In this document: piece after piece, positions 15,882-23,914 of the stretch
How the letters are laid out: the number at the start of each line of letters is the position of its first letter
Numbering within the stretch: the first letter of the stretch is position 1
Assembly: GCA_964386525.1 (NCBI GenBank)
Contig: CAYLSO010000301.1
Coordinates: 1-26,002 of the forward strand
Direction of reading: 5' to 3'
Source of the DNA: CAYLSO01 sp964386525
GTDB taxonomy: Bacteria > Eisenbacteria > RBG-16-71-46 > DASYSL01
DNA: 26,002 bases
The notes under the pieces: generated by a model
The model's database searches: none
Told to the model about the DNA's origin: nothing
Seen by the model: the letters and a program-made list of their open reading frames with translations, nothing else
Position numbers and translations under genes: made by a program

Positions 15882-17325
15882 CTCTCCCTCCCTCTGCGGG
15901 GACGTCGGATTCGTGGGCGTGGGCGGCGCAACGCGGGGCCGTGGGGGTCGGCGCCGCGGACGCCCCGCCGGCGGGCGCGGCGCTCTCGACGCGCGCCCGC
16001 GCGCCGCCCTCGGCGAACTCGAGGGCCAGCCGGGTGCCCGGCGGGGTTTCGCGCCAACTGCGCACCAGGCGGCCGTCCGGCAGCCGCACCAGCGCGTACC
16101 CACGCGCCAGCACCCCGCGCGGCGACAGCGCCACCAGCTGGCGCCGGGCTCCCCGCCAGGCGTCGGCCCGCCGGGCCAGCGCGCGCGCCATCTCCGCTCC
16201 GAGGCGCCCGTGCGCCAGGCGCAGCCGGCGGCCGGGATCGGCGAACAGGTCCTGCGGCCGGCGCAGCCCGTAGGCGGCGCGCACGCGGCGCAGGCGCTCG
16301 CGCCAGCCGTCCAGGCCCATGCCGAGCGCGCGGCGCAGGCGCGCGTGCAGGCGGTCGAGTTCCTGGCCCCAGCTGCCCAGGAGATCCTGCGGGCGGCGGA
16401 AGCCGTAGCTGGCGCGCGCCTCGGCCAGGCGCCCCGCGCCGATGGCCAGGGTCCGCTCCACGGCCGCCGTCGCGCGGCCGCGCAACCGGGCTACGTGGCG
16501 GCCGGTCTCGTGGCGATCCGGCGTGGCGAGCTCGGCAGCGGCCGAAGGGGTCGGGGCGCGCAAGTCGGCGGCCTCGTCGCACAGCGTGCGGTCGACCTCG
16601 TGCCCCACCGCCGAGACCACCGGGATGCGCGAGGCGGCGATGGCGCGCACCAGCGGCTCCTCGTTGAAGGCCCACAGGTCCTCGAGCGACCCGCCGCCGC
16701 GCCCCACGATCAGGACCTCCGGCCAGCCCCAGTCGTTCATGCGCCGGATGCCGGCGGCGACCGCCTCGGCCGCGCCCTTTCCCTGCACCGGCACGGGCAG
16801 CAGCACGACCTCGGCGAGCGGCCAGCGCCGCGCCAGCCCGTGCAGCAGGTCGCGCACCGCCGCGCCCGACGGCGAGGTGACGAGCCCGATGCGGCGCGGG
16901 TAGCGCGGCAAAGAGCGCTTGCGGGCCGGGTCGAAGAGGCCCTCGGCGCCCAGCCGCCGGCGCAGTTCCTCGAGCGCCAGGAGCAGCGCGCCGCGCCCGC
17001 CGGGCGTCAGCTCGCGCACGATGAGCTGGTAGCTGCCGCGCCGCGCGTAGACGTCGATGGAGCCGCGCGCCTCCACCTCCATGCCGTCGGCCGGCGCGAA
17101 GCGCAGCGCGCCGGCGACCATCTTCCACATGGCGCACGCCAGCACCGCGCCCTCGTCCTTGAGGCTGAAGTAGAGGTGGCCGGAGGGCTGGTGACGCTTG
17201 AAGCCGGTGATCTCGCCGCGCACCCAGACGTCGTCGAAGGAGTCGCCGAGCGTGCGGCGGATGTCGCGCGTGATCTCCGAGACCGAGAAGACGACGGGGC
17301 CCTGGGCGGGCAGCGGCCGGCTCAC
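15871..17325 (-). CDS. xseA: Exodeoxyribonuclease VII large subunit
   Basis: This is the catalytic subunit of exonuclease VII, which digests single-stranded DNA from both ends into oligonucleotides. The protein has 484 residues. The N-terminal OB fold has VWVRGEITGFKRHQPSGHLY (33-52) and LKDEGAVL. The catalytic domain has GLVTSPSGAAVRD (147-159), GRGGGSLEDLWAFN (208-221) and GHEVDRTLCDEAADLRAPTP (241-260). The long helical region (about 270-410) contains two related repeats, ASYGFRRPQDLL and AAYGLRRPQDLF, spaced about 55 residues apart. These are the coiled-coil arms that hold XseB. A conserved LSPRGVLARGYALV closes the protein. The start GTG overlaps the folD stop (GTGA). The C-terminal 35 residues are an Ala/Pro-rich extension. 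Confidence 0.96.
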   Translation of the reverse strand: MSRPLPAQGPVVFSVSEITRDIRRTLGDSFDDVWVRGEITGFKRHQPSGHLYFSLKDEGAVLACAMWKMVAGALRFAPADGMEVEARGSIDVYARRGSYQLIVRELTPGGRGALLLALEELRRRLGAEGLFDPARKRSLPRYPRRIGLVTSPSGAAVRDLLHGLARRWPLAEVVLLPVPVQGKGAAEAVAAGIRRMNDWGWPEVLIVGRGGGSLEDLWAFNEEPLVRAIAASRIPVVSAVGHEVDRTLCDEAADLRAPTPSAAAELATPDRHETGRHVARLRGRATAAVERTLAIGAGRLAEARASYGFRRPQDLLGSWGQELDRLHARLRRALGMGLDGWRERLRRVRAAYGLRRPQDLFADPGRRLRLAHGRLGAEMARALARRADAWRGARRQLVALSPRGVLARGYALVRLPDGRLVRSWRETPPGTRLALEFAEGGARARVESAAPAGGASAAPTPTAPRCAAHAHESDVPAEGGRDDS

Positions 17326-19037
17326 GGGCGGGCGGCCTCCGGGGCCGGGCCGCCCGGGGCGGGGGGCGCCACACCGGCCGCCCGCTCGGCGGCGAGCACG
17401 GTGTTGGCGAGCAGGAAGGCCACGGTGAGCGGTCCGACGCCGCCGGGGACCGGGGACAGCGCCCCCGCCACCCGCGCCACCGACTCGCGCTCCACGTCCC
17501 CGACCAGGCGCGTGCCGGAGGGCTGCGCGGGGTCCGGGATGCGGTGCATGCCGACGTCGATGACCGTGGCCCCCGGGCGCACGTGCTCGGCGGTGATGAA
17601 CTCCGGCCGGCCGATGGCGACCACGAGCACAGCGGCCTGACGCGTCAGCTCGGGCAGGTCGGCCGAGCGCGAATGCGCCACCGTGACGGTGGCGTCGTCG
17701 CCCTTGCGCGAGAGCAGGTTGGCGAGCGGCCGACCGACCACCGCCGAGCGCCCGAGCACGACCACGTGCCGGCCGGCGATCGGGATCGCGTAGTGGCGCA
17801 GCAGCTCGCGGATGCCGAGCGGCGTGCAGGGCACGAAGCCCGGCAGCCCGAGGGCGAGGCGGCCGGCATTGACGGGATGGAACCCGTCCACGTCCTTCTC
17901 CGGGGGCAGCAGCAACAGGAAGTGGGCGGTGTCCCAGCCGGCGGGCAGCGGCAGCTGCAGGAGGATGCCGTGGACGGCCGGATCACGACCCAGCTCGGAG
18001 ATGGCCGCCGCCAGGGAACGCGGGTCGTCGTGCGCGGCCCAGCGGCGCTCGATCACCCGGATGCCGGCGCGCTCCCCCGCCGCCCGCTTGCGCGCCAAGT
18101 AGACCCGCGAGGCCTCGTCGTCCCCCACAGCGAGTAGGGCCAGCGTCGGGGTCACGCCGCGCGCCGCCAGGGCCCCGGCCCGCGCGGCGGCGTCGCGCTC
18201 GAGGGCCTCGGCCACCGGCTTGCCGCTGAGCCGCCGGCACTCCTCCGGGGCGTGGATCCCGACCGGGAAGTAGAGCAGGCGCGCGCCGCGGGCCCGGCCG
18301 GTGGTCTCGTCGATGTCCACCAGGAGCCCCGAGAAGTGCGGGTCGCCGTCGGCCGGCGACAGCCGGTGCGGCAGCGACGTGAGGAAGCGGTCCAGCGCCG
18401 CCTTCTTCTGCACCCCGATGACCGAGTCGTGGCCGCCGGTCATGCCGGCGTCGGTGATGTAGGCGGTGCCCCCGGGCAGCACGCGCGCGTCGGCGGTGGC
18501 CACGTGCGTGTGCGTGCCGACGAGCACCGAGGCGCGCCCGTCCAGGTACCAGGCCATCGCCACCTTCTCGGAGGTGGCCTCGGCGTGCAGGTCCACGACC
18601 ACGACGCGCGCTCGGGCGCCCATCTCCCCCACCAGCTGGTCGGCGGCGCGGAACGGATCGTCGGTCTCGGGCATGAAGACGCGGCCCTGCAGGTTGATGA
18701 CCGCGACCGGCACGCCGAGGCGCGAGGCGAAGACCCCGTGCCCGCGGCCCGGGGATCCGGGGGGATAGTTGGCCGGGCGCAGCACCCGCCGGTCGGTGGC
18801 GAGCAGGGCTTGGCCCTCGGAGCGGTCCCAGGTGTGGTTGCCGCCCGTGATCACGTCCACCCCGGCGGCGAACAGCTGACCGGCCGTGGCCGGCGTGATG
18901 CCGGCGCCGTGCGCCACGTTCTCACCGTTGGCGATGACGAAGTCGATGGCGTAGCGGCGCACCAGGCCGGGCAGGACGCGGGCTACCACGTCCCGTCCGG
19001 CGCTGCCGAAGACGTCTCCGATGCACAGGAGGTTCAT
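17322..19037 (-). CDS. folD: Fusion of YmdB-like metallophosphoesterase and FolD methylenetetrahydrofolate dehydrogenase/cyclohydrolase
   Basis: A single 571-residue frame holds two complete enzymes. Residues 1-262 are a YmdB/TIGR00282 phosphodiesterase: GDVFGSAGR (7-15), NGEN (37-40), GGNHTWD (65-71), DLHAEATSEK (149-158) and GTHTHV (174-179) supply the binuclear metal site. Residues about 270-555 are FolD, which oxidises methylene-THF with NADP and hydrolyses methenyl-THF: SRVYLARK with the catalytic Tyr and Lys (313, 317), QLPLP (361-365), KDVDGFHP (381-388), GRSAVVGRP (429-437) and PVPGGVGPLT (529-538). All key residues are present in both halves. No ATG, GTG or TTG lies at the junction (HAPEECRRLSGKPV), so FolD has no independent start. 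I chose the ATG at 19037 with GAGG upstream, not a TTG four codons earlier. xseA follows by a 4-base overlap. The probable 6S RNA lies just upstream. Confidence 0.92.
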   Translation of the reverse strand: MNLLCIGDVFGSAGRDVVARVLPGLVRRYAIDFVIANGENVAHGAGITPATAGQLFAAGVDVITGGNHTWDRSEGQALLATDRRVLRPANYPPGSPGRGHGVFASRLGVPVAVINLQGRVFMPETDDPFRAADQLVGEMGARARVVVVDLHAEATSEKVAMAWYLDGRASVLVGTHTHVATADARVLPGGTAYITDAGMTGGHDSVIGVQKKAALDRFLTSLPHRLSPADGDPHFSGLLVDIDETTGRARGARLLYFPVGIHAPEECRRLSGKPVAEALERDAAARAGALAARGVTPTLALLAVGDDEASRVYLARKRAAGERAGIRVIERRWAAHDDPRSLAAAISELGRDPAVHGILLQLPLPAGWDTAHFLLLLPPEKDVDGFHPVNAGRLALGLPGFVPCTPLGIRELLRHYAIPIAGRHVVVLGRSAVVGRPLANLLSRKGDDATVTVAHSRSADLPELTRQAAVLVVAIGRPEFITAEHVRPGATVIDVGMHRIPDPAQPSGTRLVGDVERESVARVAGALSPVPGGVGPLTVAFLLANTVLAAERAAGVAPPAPGGPAPEAARP

Positions 19038-19083
19038 GCGACCTCGCAAGCGGATCGCGGGGCGGGTCCGGTGGGTGGCATTC

Positions 19084-19116
19084 AGAAGGGCGGCGCGTCT
19101 GCGGCGCCGCCCTTCT
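19084..19116 (-). terminator. Terminator hairpin of the probable 6S RNA
   Basis: AGAAGGGCGGCGC and GCGCCGCCCTTCT form a perfect 13-bp stem with a 7-nt loop, ending 46 bases before the ymdB-folD ATG. No T-tract follows, so termination may be partial, allowing read-through into the folD transcript. Confidence 0.7.
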
Positions 19117-19322
19117 CACGAACCTCCCCACCGAGTTGCCGTGGGCTCGGGAGTTTTGAACCTGTCTCCCAGGTGGGCGTTCCTACCCGTGGGTTCGCAT
19201 CCGGAGCCGGCCTTGCGGCCGTCCCGGCATCGCTACGCCACGTTTCGGAGCTCCCGGCATCCATTTGTTGGCTCAAAAACTACGGACGCTCCACGTGCAC
19301 GGCAGGGAAGTGTCCTTCCCTT
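19084..19322 (-). ncRNA. ssrS: Probable 6S RNA (ssrS), between zapA and folD
   Basis: The 343-bp gap between zapA and the ymdB-folD gene has no credible reading frame but has a clear -10 element and a strong closing hairpin on the minus strand, defining an RNA of about 240 nt. It is full of pairing potential: a 5' hairpin AGGGAAG-GACA-CTTCCCT, a GNRA-capped stem CGGCC-GCAA-GGCCG, and CCTGGGAGACAGG. The 3' part reads ...GGTAGGAACGCCCACC... and AGGTTCAAAA, similar in layout to the CACCUUGAACC/GGUUCAAGG region of proteobacterial 6S RNA. In many bacteria ssrS lies directly after zapA and before a folate C1 gene, exactly as here. 6S RNA binds the housekeeping RNA polymerase. I have not folded it computationally, so identity rests on position, size and partial motifs. 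Confidence 0.62.
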
Positions 19323-19328
19323 CCCTCG

Positions 19329-19334
19329 AGTATA
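19329..19334 (-). promoter_or_regulatory. -10 element of the probable 6S RNA promoter
   Basis: TATACT on the minus strand matches the -10 consensus at 5 of 6 positions and predicts a start near 19322. No convincing -35 is seen at 17 bp (GCGCCG). The context TATACTCGAG is identical to that at the protease promoter (3778-3787). Confidence 0.5.
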
Positions 19335-19380
19335 ACGCAAGTCGGCGGTGCGGCGCGCCGGCGACTTGCGCTCCAGCGGC

Positions 19381-19674
19381 TCAGACGTCCTGGAGGCAGG
19401 AGTCGAGCGCGATCGAGAGCCGGTCGGCGCGCTCGCTCACGCTCTCCGCCAGGCGCCGGCGCTCCTCGCGCTCCCGGAACAGCTCATCGGCCAGGTTCAG
19501 CGATGCGAGGACCGCCACCTTTGCGAGTGAGGCCACGGGCAGCTTCTCGTTGATCTCCCGCATCTTCTGGTCCACGTAGGCGGCGACCTTCTGGATGTAC
19601 TCCTGGTCTTCCTCGCCGCGGATCGTGTACCCGGTGCCGAAGATCTGGACGTGCACCTCAATCTTCGCATTCAT
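19381..19674 (-). CDS. zapA: Cell division protein ZapA
   Basis: The 97-residue protein bundles FtsZ filaments at the division ring. The N-terminal beta-strand head has VHVQIFGTGYTIRGEEDQEY (8-27), and YIQKVAAYVDQKMREI follows. The remaining half is the coiled-coil dimerisation helix (VASLAKVAVLASLNLADELF and the charged repeat REREERRRLAE). Length and motifs are typical. GAGGTGG lies 5 nt upstream of the ATG. It follows the coiled-coil gene by 48 bases and precedes the probable 6S RNA, the widespread pheT-zapA-ssrS neighbourhood. Confidence 0.94.
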   Translation of the reverse strand: MNAKIEVHVQIFGTGYTIRGEEDQEYIQKVAAYVDQKMREINEKLPVASLAKVAVLASLNLADELFREREERRRLAESVSERADRLSIALDSCLQDV

Positions 19675-19722
19675 GCTACCACCTCGGCGGTATCGGTTTC
19701 GCGGTTATTTCGCGGGCCCCGA

Positions 19723-20367
19723 TCACGGGGCGAGGCCCTCGAGCCGTTGCACGAGCTGCTCGATGCGTAGGGCGATGTCGCGGCGCTCGGCCTGCCACCC
19801 CTGGCGCTCGACGCCAAGGCCGCGGCGCTCCTCCTCCCAACGGTCCTGCTCCTCCAGCCGGCCTTGGCACTCCTCTTGCAGCGCGCGGTTCTCGCTCTGC
19901 GCGCGCGCCCGCTCGGTCTCCCACGCCTCGGCCTGCGCCTGCCAGCGGCCCTGCTCCTCCTGCCAGCGATCGCGCTCGGCCTGCCAGCGGCCCTGCTCCT
20001 CCTGCCGGCCCTGGCACTCCTCTTGCAGCGCGCGGTTCTCGCTCTGCGCGCGCGCCCGCTCGGTCTCCCACGCCTCGGTCTGCGCCTGCCAGCCGTCGCG
20101 CTCGGCTCCCCACCGCTCGCGCTCGCCCTGCCAGGCGGCCTTCTCGGCGAGCACCTTGTCCAGCTCGGGGCGCACGTCCACCTCGGGGCGCTCGGCGAGC
20201 TGGCCCTCGAGGGTGGCGCAGCGGCGCTCGACCTCGCGCAGCAGCTCCTGCAGGCGGACGCTCTGCTCCTTGAGGCGGAGGATCGCGCCGGCCGCGCGCT
20301 CGACCTGCTCGGCCAGCTCCGCGAGCGGGCGGGACGGATCGGCGGCGGGGTTCGAGTCGCTTCCCAT
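19723..20367 (-). CDS. Tryptophan-heptad coiled-coil protein with internal duplication (possible ZapB-like division protein)
   Basis: I recognise no exact family. The 214-residue protein is almost entirely helical, with no signal or membrane segment. Residues 14-70 look like an ordinary coiled coil (LAELAEQVERAAGAILRLKE). From W79 to L205 there are 19 uninterrupted heptads, each headed by the same position: Trp in ten (79, 86, 93, 100, 128, 135, 142, 149, 177, 191), otherwise Ala, Leu, Ile or Arg. Residues 92-118 and 141-167 are near-identical copies made by a 147-bp duplication. The gene starts 3 bases after the pheT stop and precedes zapA by 48 bases. Many bacteria have a short coiled-coil gene (ZapB-like) between pheT and zapA, so a division-ring partner of ZapA is a reasonable inference. 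SD-like AGGGATAG overlaps the pheT stop. Confidence 0.85.
   Translation of the reverse strand: MGSDSNPAADPSRPLAELAEQVERAAGAILRLKEQSVRLQELLREVERRCATLEGQLAERPEVDVRPELDKVLAEKAAWQGERERWGAERDGWQAQTEAWETERARAQSENRALQEECQGRQEEQGRWQAERDRWQEEQGRWQAQAEAWETERARAQSENRALQEECQGRLEEQDRWEEERRGLGVERQGWQAERRDIALRIEQLVQRLEGLAP
19865..20093 (-). repeat. 82-bp near-perfect direct repeat with 147-bp period inside the coiled-coil gene
   Basis: Segments 19865-19946 and 20012-20093 agree at 81 of 82 bases by eye, the single difference changing Ala to Thr in QAQ[A/T]EAW. The 147-bp period equals 49 codons, or exactly seven heptads, so the coiled-coil register is kept. Between them a shorter block (CTGCCAGCGGCCCTGCTCCT) also recurs. 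Confidence 0.95.
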
Positions 20368-20370
20368 CGG

Positions 20371-22809
20371 CTATCCCTTCGTCGGTCGCTCGCGCAGCAC
20401 GGCGCCGAAGCTCTCCCCCAGGGCGCGCACGATCGCCGCCTGAGCGGCCTCGACCTCGCTCTCCTGGAGGGTCCGCTCCGGGTGCGCGAAGAGCAGCGTG
20501 TACGCGAGACTCTTGTGGTCGGCGGGCACGCCCTGGCCGCTGTATACGTCGAAGAGCCGCGCCGATTGCAGGAGCTCCCCTGCGGCGGCGCGCATCCGCG
20601 CTTCGACCTCGGATTGCGGGACGCGCTCCGGCACGAAGAACGCCAGATCGCGCTTGACCGCCGGGAAGCGGGAGAACGCGGTGAACGGGCCGGCGTGGCG
20701 GGCGGCGCCGGCCAGGCTGGCGAGGGCGGCGAGGAAGAGATACACCGGCCGATCGAGCTTCCACGCGCGCGCGCGCCGAGGCTCGACCCTCCCGATCCAA
20801 GCCACGCGGGCCGTCGCCCACAACTCCGCGGCTTCTCCGGATTTCCAGGCGGGCGAAGCATAGGCGCGCGCGGCGGGGGTGTCAACGCCGAGGCGCCCCA
20901 GAAACGCCTCGGCGAGCCCCTTGGCGTCGAAGAAATCGACTTCGCGCTCGCCCTCCCACGATTCGGGATCGGCGAGGCCCGCCACCGCGAAGGCGACCTG
21001 CACCTCCTCCTGCGGGAACTCACCCGCGGCCGGCGCGCCGGGGCGCGGCGTGAAGACGCGGCCCACCTCGAAGACGCGCGTGCCCGCCGCCCCGTGGCGC
21101 AGATGGTGCGCGACCACGGTCAGCAGCCCGGCGGCGAGGTCGCTGCGCAGCGCGCCGGCCTCGGGGGCCGGCGGGTTGGCCAGCGCGGCGAAGCGCGGCC
21201 CGCCCGCGTCGGGCTCGCGCGTCAGCTCCCAGGTGAGCGCCAGCTTCTTGGGGTCGCACAAGGACGGCGTCAGCGCCTCGGTGAAGCCGAGGCCGACGAG
21301 CGCTTCGCGCACCCGGCGCTCGAACTCCTGCTCCGGCGTCCACTCGGCGCCGGAGGCCCCCGCGCCGGCGGGCACGTCGGGGAGGTTCTCGAGTCCGTAG
21401 GAGCGGCCGATCTCCTCGATGAGGTCCACCGGTTCGGCGATGTCGCGGCGCCGCGTCGGCACGGTCACCGTGATGGGATCCTCGCCGCGCGCGGTGAAGC
21501 CCAGCGCCTCCAGGTAGCGCCGCATGTCGGCCGTCGGGATCTCGGCGCCGAGCAGGGCGCGGGCCCGCGCCGGCGACAGCGCGAGCTCCAGCGGGGCGAA
21601 GGCCCGCGCCGCCGCCTCGCTCACCGGCAGCTCGGGTTCGCCGCCGGCCACCTCGCGCAACAGCTCGAGGGCGCGGGCGGTGGCGACCGGCGGCAGGTTG
21701 GGGTCGCAGCCGCGCCCGAAGCGCCGTGACGCCTCGGTCATGAGGCCGAGACCGTTGGCCGCCGACTGCACGCGGTAGGGATCGAAGCAGGCCGCCTCGA
21801 GCAGGATGTCGCGCGTCGCGTCGGTGACCTCGCTGTCGGAGCCGCCCATGAGGCCGGCGAGGGCCACGGCGCGGTCGCGGTCGGCGATCACCAGGTGCTC
21901 GCCGGTGAGCGGGCGCTCCTTGCCGTCGAGGGTGCGCAGCAGCTCGCCCGGCTGGGCCCGCCGCACGCGGATCTCGGGGCCGGCGAGCTTGCCGAGATCA
22001 AAGGCGTGCAGCGGCTGGCCCAGCTCGACCAGCACGTAATTGGTCACGTCCACCACGTTGTAGAGCGGCCGCACGCCGGCGCGCTCGAGGCGCTCGGCGA
22101 GCCAGCGCGGCGACGGGCCGATGCGCACGCCGCGCACCACGGTGCCGAGGTAGCGCGGGCAGCCCTCGGGATCCTCGAGGCGGACGGGGAAACTGCCGCC
22201 GACCGCCACCTGGCCGGCCAGCCGGAGCCGCGCCTCCGGGCGCAGCTCGCGCCCCAAGGCGGCCGCCAGCTCGAGTGCCACCCCGGCCATCGAGAGCACG
22301 TCGGGCCGGTTGTAGTGCACCTCGAGCTCGATCACCGTGTCGGGGCGGGTGCCGAGGGCCTCGGCCAGCGGCTGGCCCGCCGGCGCGTCGCCCGCCAGCG
22401 CCAGGATGCCGGCGTGGTCGTCGGAGAGCTCCAGCTCGCGGGCCGAGCAGAGCATCCCCTGCGAGACCTGGCCGCGAATCTGGCTCTCCTTGATGGTCAG
22501 GCCGCCGGGCAGCGCCGCCCCCGGCAGCGCCACCGGCACGCGCATGCCCTTCACCACGTTGGGCGCGCCGCAGACGATGGCCCGCGGCTCGGGCCCGCCG
22601 GTGTCGACGCGGCACAGCACCAGGCGGTCGGCCTGCGGGTGCTTGCCGACCTCCAGCACCTCGCCCACCACGATGTGCTCGTAAGCGTGGCCCACGCTGC
22701 CCACCGACTCCACCGGGAAGCCGCGCTCCACGAAGCGGTCGCAGAGCGCCGCCACGGAGACGTCGAGGCAGGGCACCCACTCGTCGAGCCAGGACAGGGA
22801 GATCTTCAT
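20371..22809 (-). CDS. pheT: Phenylalanine-tRNA ligase beta subunit
   Basis: This is the 812-residue partner of PheS in the (alpha-beta)2 enzyme that charges tRNA-Phe. It starts MKISLSWLDEWV, the usual N-terminus. The tRNA-binding OB domain (about 40-150) has VVGEVLEVGKHPQADRLVLC and VCGAPNVVKGMRVPVALPGA. The B3/4 editing domain follows (about 210-390, with YNVVDVTNYVLVELGQPLHA). A B5 domain leads to the catalytic-like core (VDLIEEIGRSYGLENLP, LGFTEALTPSLCD). The C-terminal ferredoxin-fold anticodon-binding domain spans about 715-808 (FPAVKRDLAFFV, LFDVYSGQGVP, LAYTLLF). Full length, no defects seen. It lies 7 bases after pheS and 3 bases before the coiled-coil gene. No strong Shine-Dalgarno sequence is visible before its ATG, which suggests coupling to pheS. 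Confidence 0.98.
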   Translation of the reverse strand: MKISLSWLDEWVPCLDVSVAALCDRFVERGFPVESVGSVGHAYEHIVVGEVLEVGKHPQADRLVLCRVDTGGPEPRAIVCGAPNVVKGMRVPVALPGAALPGGLTIKESQIRGQVSQGMLCSARELELSDDHAGILALAGDAPAGQPLAEALGTRPDTVIELEVHYNRPDVLSMAGVALELAAALGRELRPEARLRLAGQVAVGGSFPVRLEDPEGCPRYLGTVVRGVRIGPSPRWLAERLERAGVRPLYNVVDVTNYVLVELGQPLHAFDLGKLAGPEIRVRRAQPGELLRTLDGKERPLTGEHLVIADRDRAVALAGLMGGSDSEVTDATRDILLEAACFDPYRVQSAANGLGLMTEASRRFGRGCDPNLPPVATARALELLREVAGGEPELPVSEAAARAFAPLELALSPARARALLGAEIPTADMRRYLEALGFTARGEDPITVTVPTRRRDIAEPVDLIEEIGRSYGLENLPDVPAGAGASGAEWTPEQEFERRVREALVGLGFTEALTPSLCDPKKLALTWELTREPDAGGPRFAALANPPAPEAGALRSDLAAGLLTVVAHHLRHGAAGTRVFEVGRVFTPRPGAPAAGEFPQEEVQVAFAVAGLADPESWEGEREVDFFDAKGLAEAFLGRLGVDTPAARAYASPAWKSGEAAELWATARVAWIGRVEPRRARAWKLDRPVYLFLAALASLAGAARHAGPFTAFSRFPAVKRDLAFFVPERVPQSEVEARMRAAAGELLQSARLFDVYSGQGVPADHKSLAYTLLFAHPERTLQESEVEAAQAAIVRALGESFGAVLRERPTKG

Positions 22810-22816
22810 GGCGCGC

Positions 22817-23854
22817 TCAGAACTGCCGTAGGAAGCGCAGGTCGTTTTCGAGGAAGAAGCGGATGTCCGGGATGCGGTAGCGCAGCATGGCCATGCGCTC
22901 CAGCCCGATGCCGAAGGCGTAGCCGGTGACCCGGTCGGGATCGTAGCCGACGGCCCGGAAGACCGCCGGGTGGACCATGCCGGCGCCGAGGATCTCGAGC
23001 CAGCCGGTGGCCTTGCACACCGGGCAGCGCTCGCCGCCCAACCGCCCGCCGCCGCCGCACAGGATGCACGCGACGTCCATCTGCGCCGACGGTTCGGTGA
23101 ATGGGAAGTAGAGCGGCACGAAGCGCACCTTGAGGTGGTGCCCGAAGAGGCGCCGCGCCGCCTCGCGTAAGGTGGAGCGGAGCTCGGCCATGGTGACGCG
23201 CTCGGCGACGTAGAGGCCGTCCATCTGGTGGAACTGGTCCATGTGGGTGGCGTCCACGCTCTCGGCGCGGTAGACGCGGCCCGGGAAGACCAGGCGCAGC
23301 GGTGGCGGCGACTGCTCCATGGCCCGCACCCAGCCCGGCGAGGTGTGGGTGCGCAGCAGGAGCCCGTCGTCGAGGTAGTAGGTGTCGTGTCCCTCGCGGG
23401 CCGGGTGCCCGGGCGGCAGGTTCAGGGCGGTGAAGTTGTGGCGGTCGTCCTCGACCTCGGGGCCGTCGGCCACCCCGAAGCCGAGCCCGAAGAAGACCTC
23501 CACCAGCTGGTCGCGGATCTGGTTGAGCACGTGGTAGTGGCCCACCCAGGGACGGCGTCCCGGCAGCGTGACGTCGAGGCCGCCGCCGGTGTCGGGCGTC
23601 TCGGCCAGGGCCGCGAGCCGGGCCCCGATGGCCGCCTCCAGCTCGTCGCGCAGGGCGTTGGCGCGGGCGCCGACGGCGGCGCGCTCGGCCGCCTCGAGCT
23701 CCCTGAGGCCGCGCAGCACGGCGGTCAGCTCCCCCTTGCGGCCCAGGTACTGGACGCGCACGGCCGCGAGCGCGTCGGGGCTCGGCGCCGCCGCGGCCGC
23801 CGCGCGGGCGGCCGCGGACAGGGCGCTCAATTGCTCGGCGAGTGTGCGGGACAT
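22817..23854 (-). CDS. pheS: Phenylalanine-tRNA ligase alpha subunit
   Basis: The 345-residue catalytic subunit makes Phe-tRNA. The N-terminal coiled-coil arm (about 1-85) contains VQYLGRKGELTAVLRGL. Class II motifs follow: HNFTALNLPPGHPAR (139-153), RTHTSPGWVRAM (168-179), motif 2 VFPGRVYRAESVDATHMDQF (189-208) and motif 3 GYAFGIGLERMAML (311-324). Between them, residues 263-280 hold CILC and CPVC, a four-cysteine knuckle also found in Bacillus-type PheS and absent from E. coli; the spacer between the pairs is rather long here. A 105-bp gap with a strong hairpin separates it from rplT. No clear Shine-Dalgarno sequence precedes the ATG. Confidence 0.98.
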   Translation of the reverse strand: MSRTLAEQLSALSAAARAAAAAAPSPDALAAVRVQYLGRKGELTAVLRGLRELEAAERAAVGARANALRDELEAAIGARLAALAETPDTGGGLDVTLPGRRPWVGHYHVLNQIRDQLVEVFFGLGFGVADGPEVEDDRHNFTALNLPPGHPAREGHDTYYLDDGLLLRTHTSPGWVRAMEQSPPPLRLVFPGRVYRAESVDATHMDQFHQMDGLYVAERVTMAELRSTLREAARRLFGHHLKVRFVPLYFPFTEPSAQMDVACILCGGGGRLGGERCPVCKATGWLEILGAGMVHPAVFRAVGYDPDRVTGYAFGIGLERMAMLRYRIPDIRFFLENDLRFLRQF

Positions 23855-23914
23855 GGGCGGGTCCGCTGGGAAGACGAGGACGATGGGGCGGCGCCGGAAG
23901 GCCGGGTAAGGCGG

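Noticed and set aside
19049..19276. Small open frames between zapA and the folD fusion
   Set aside because: No ribosome sites and no recognisable protein. The DNA is dominated by inverted repeats with a promoter and a terminator, which favours an RNA gene.
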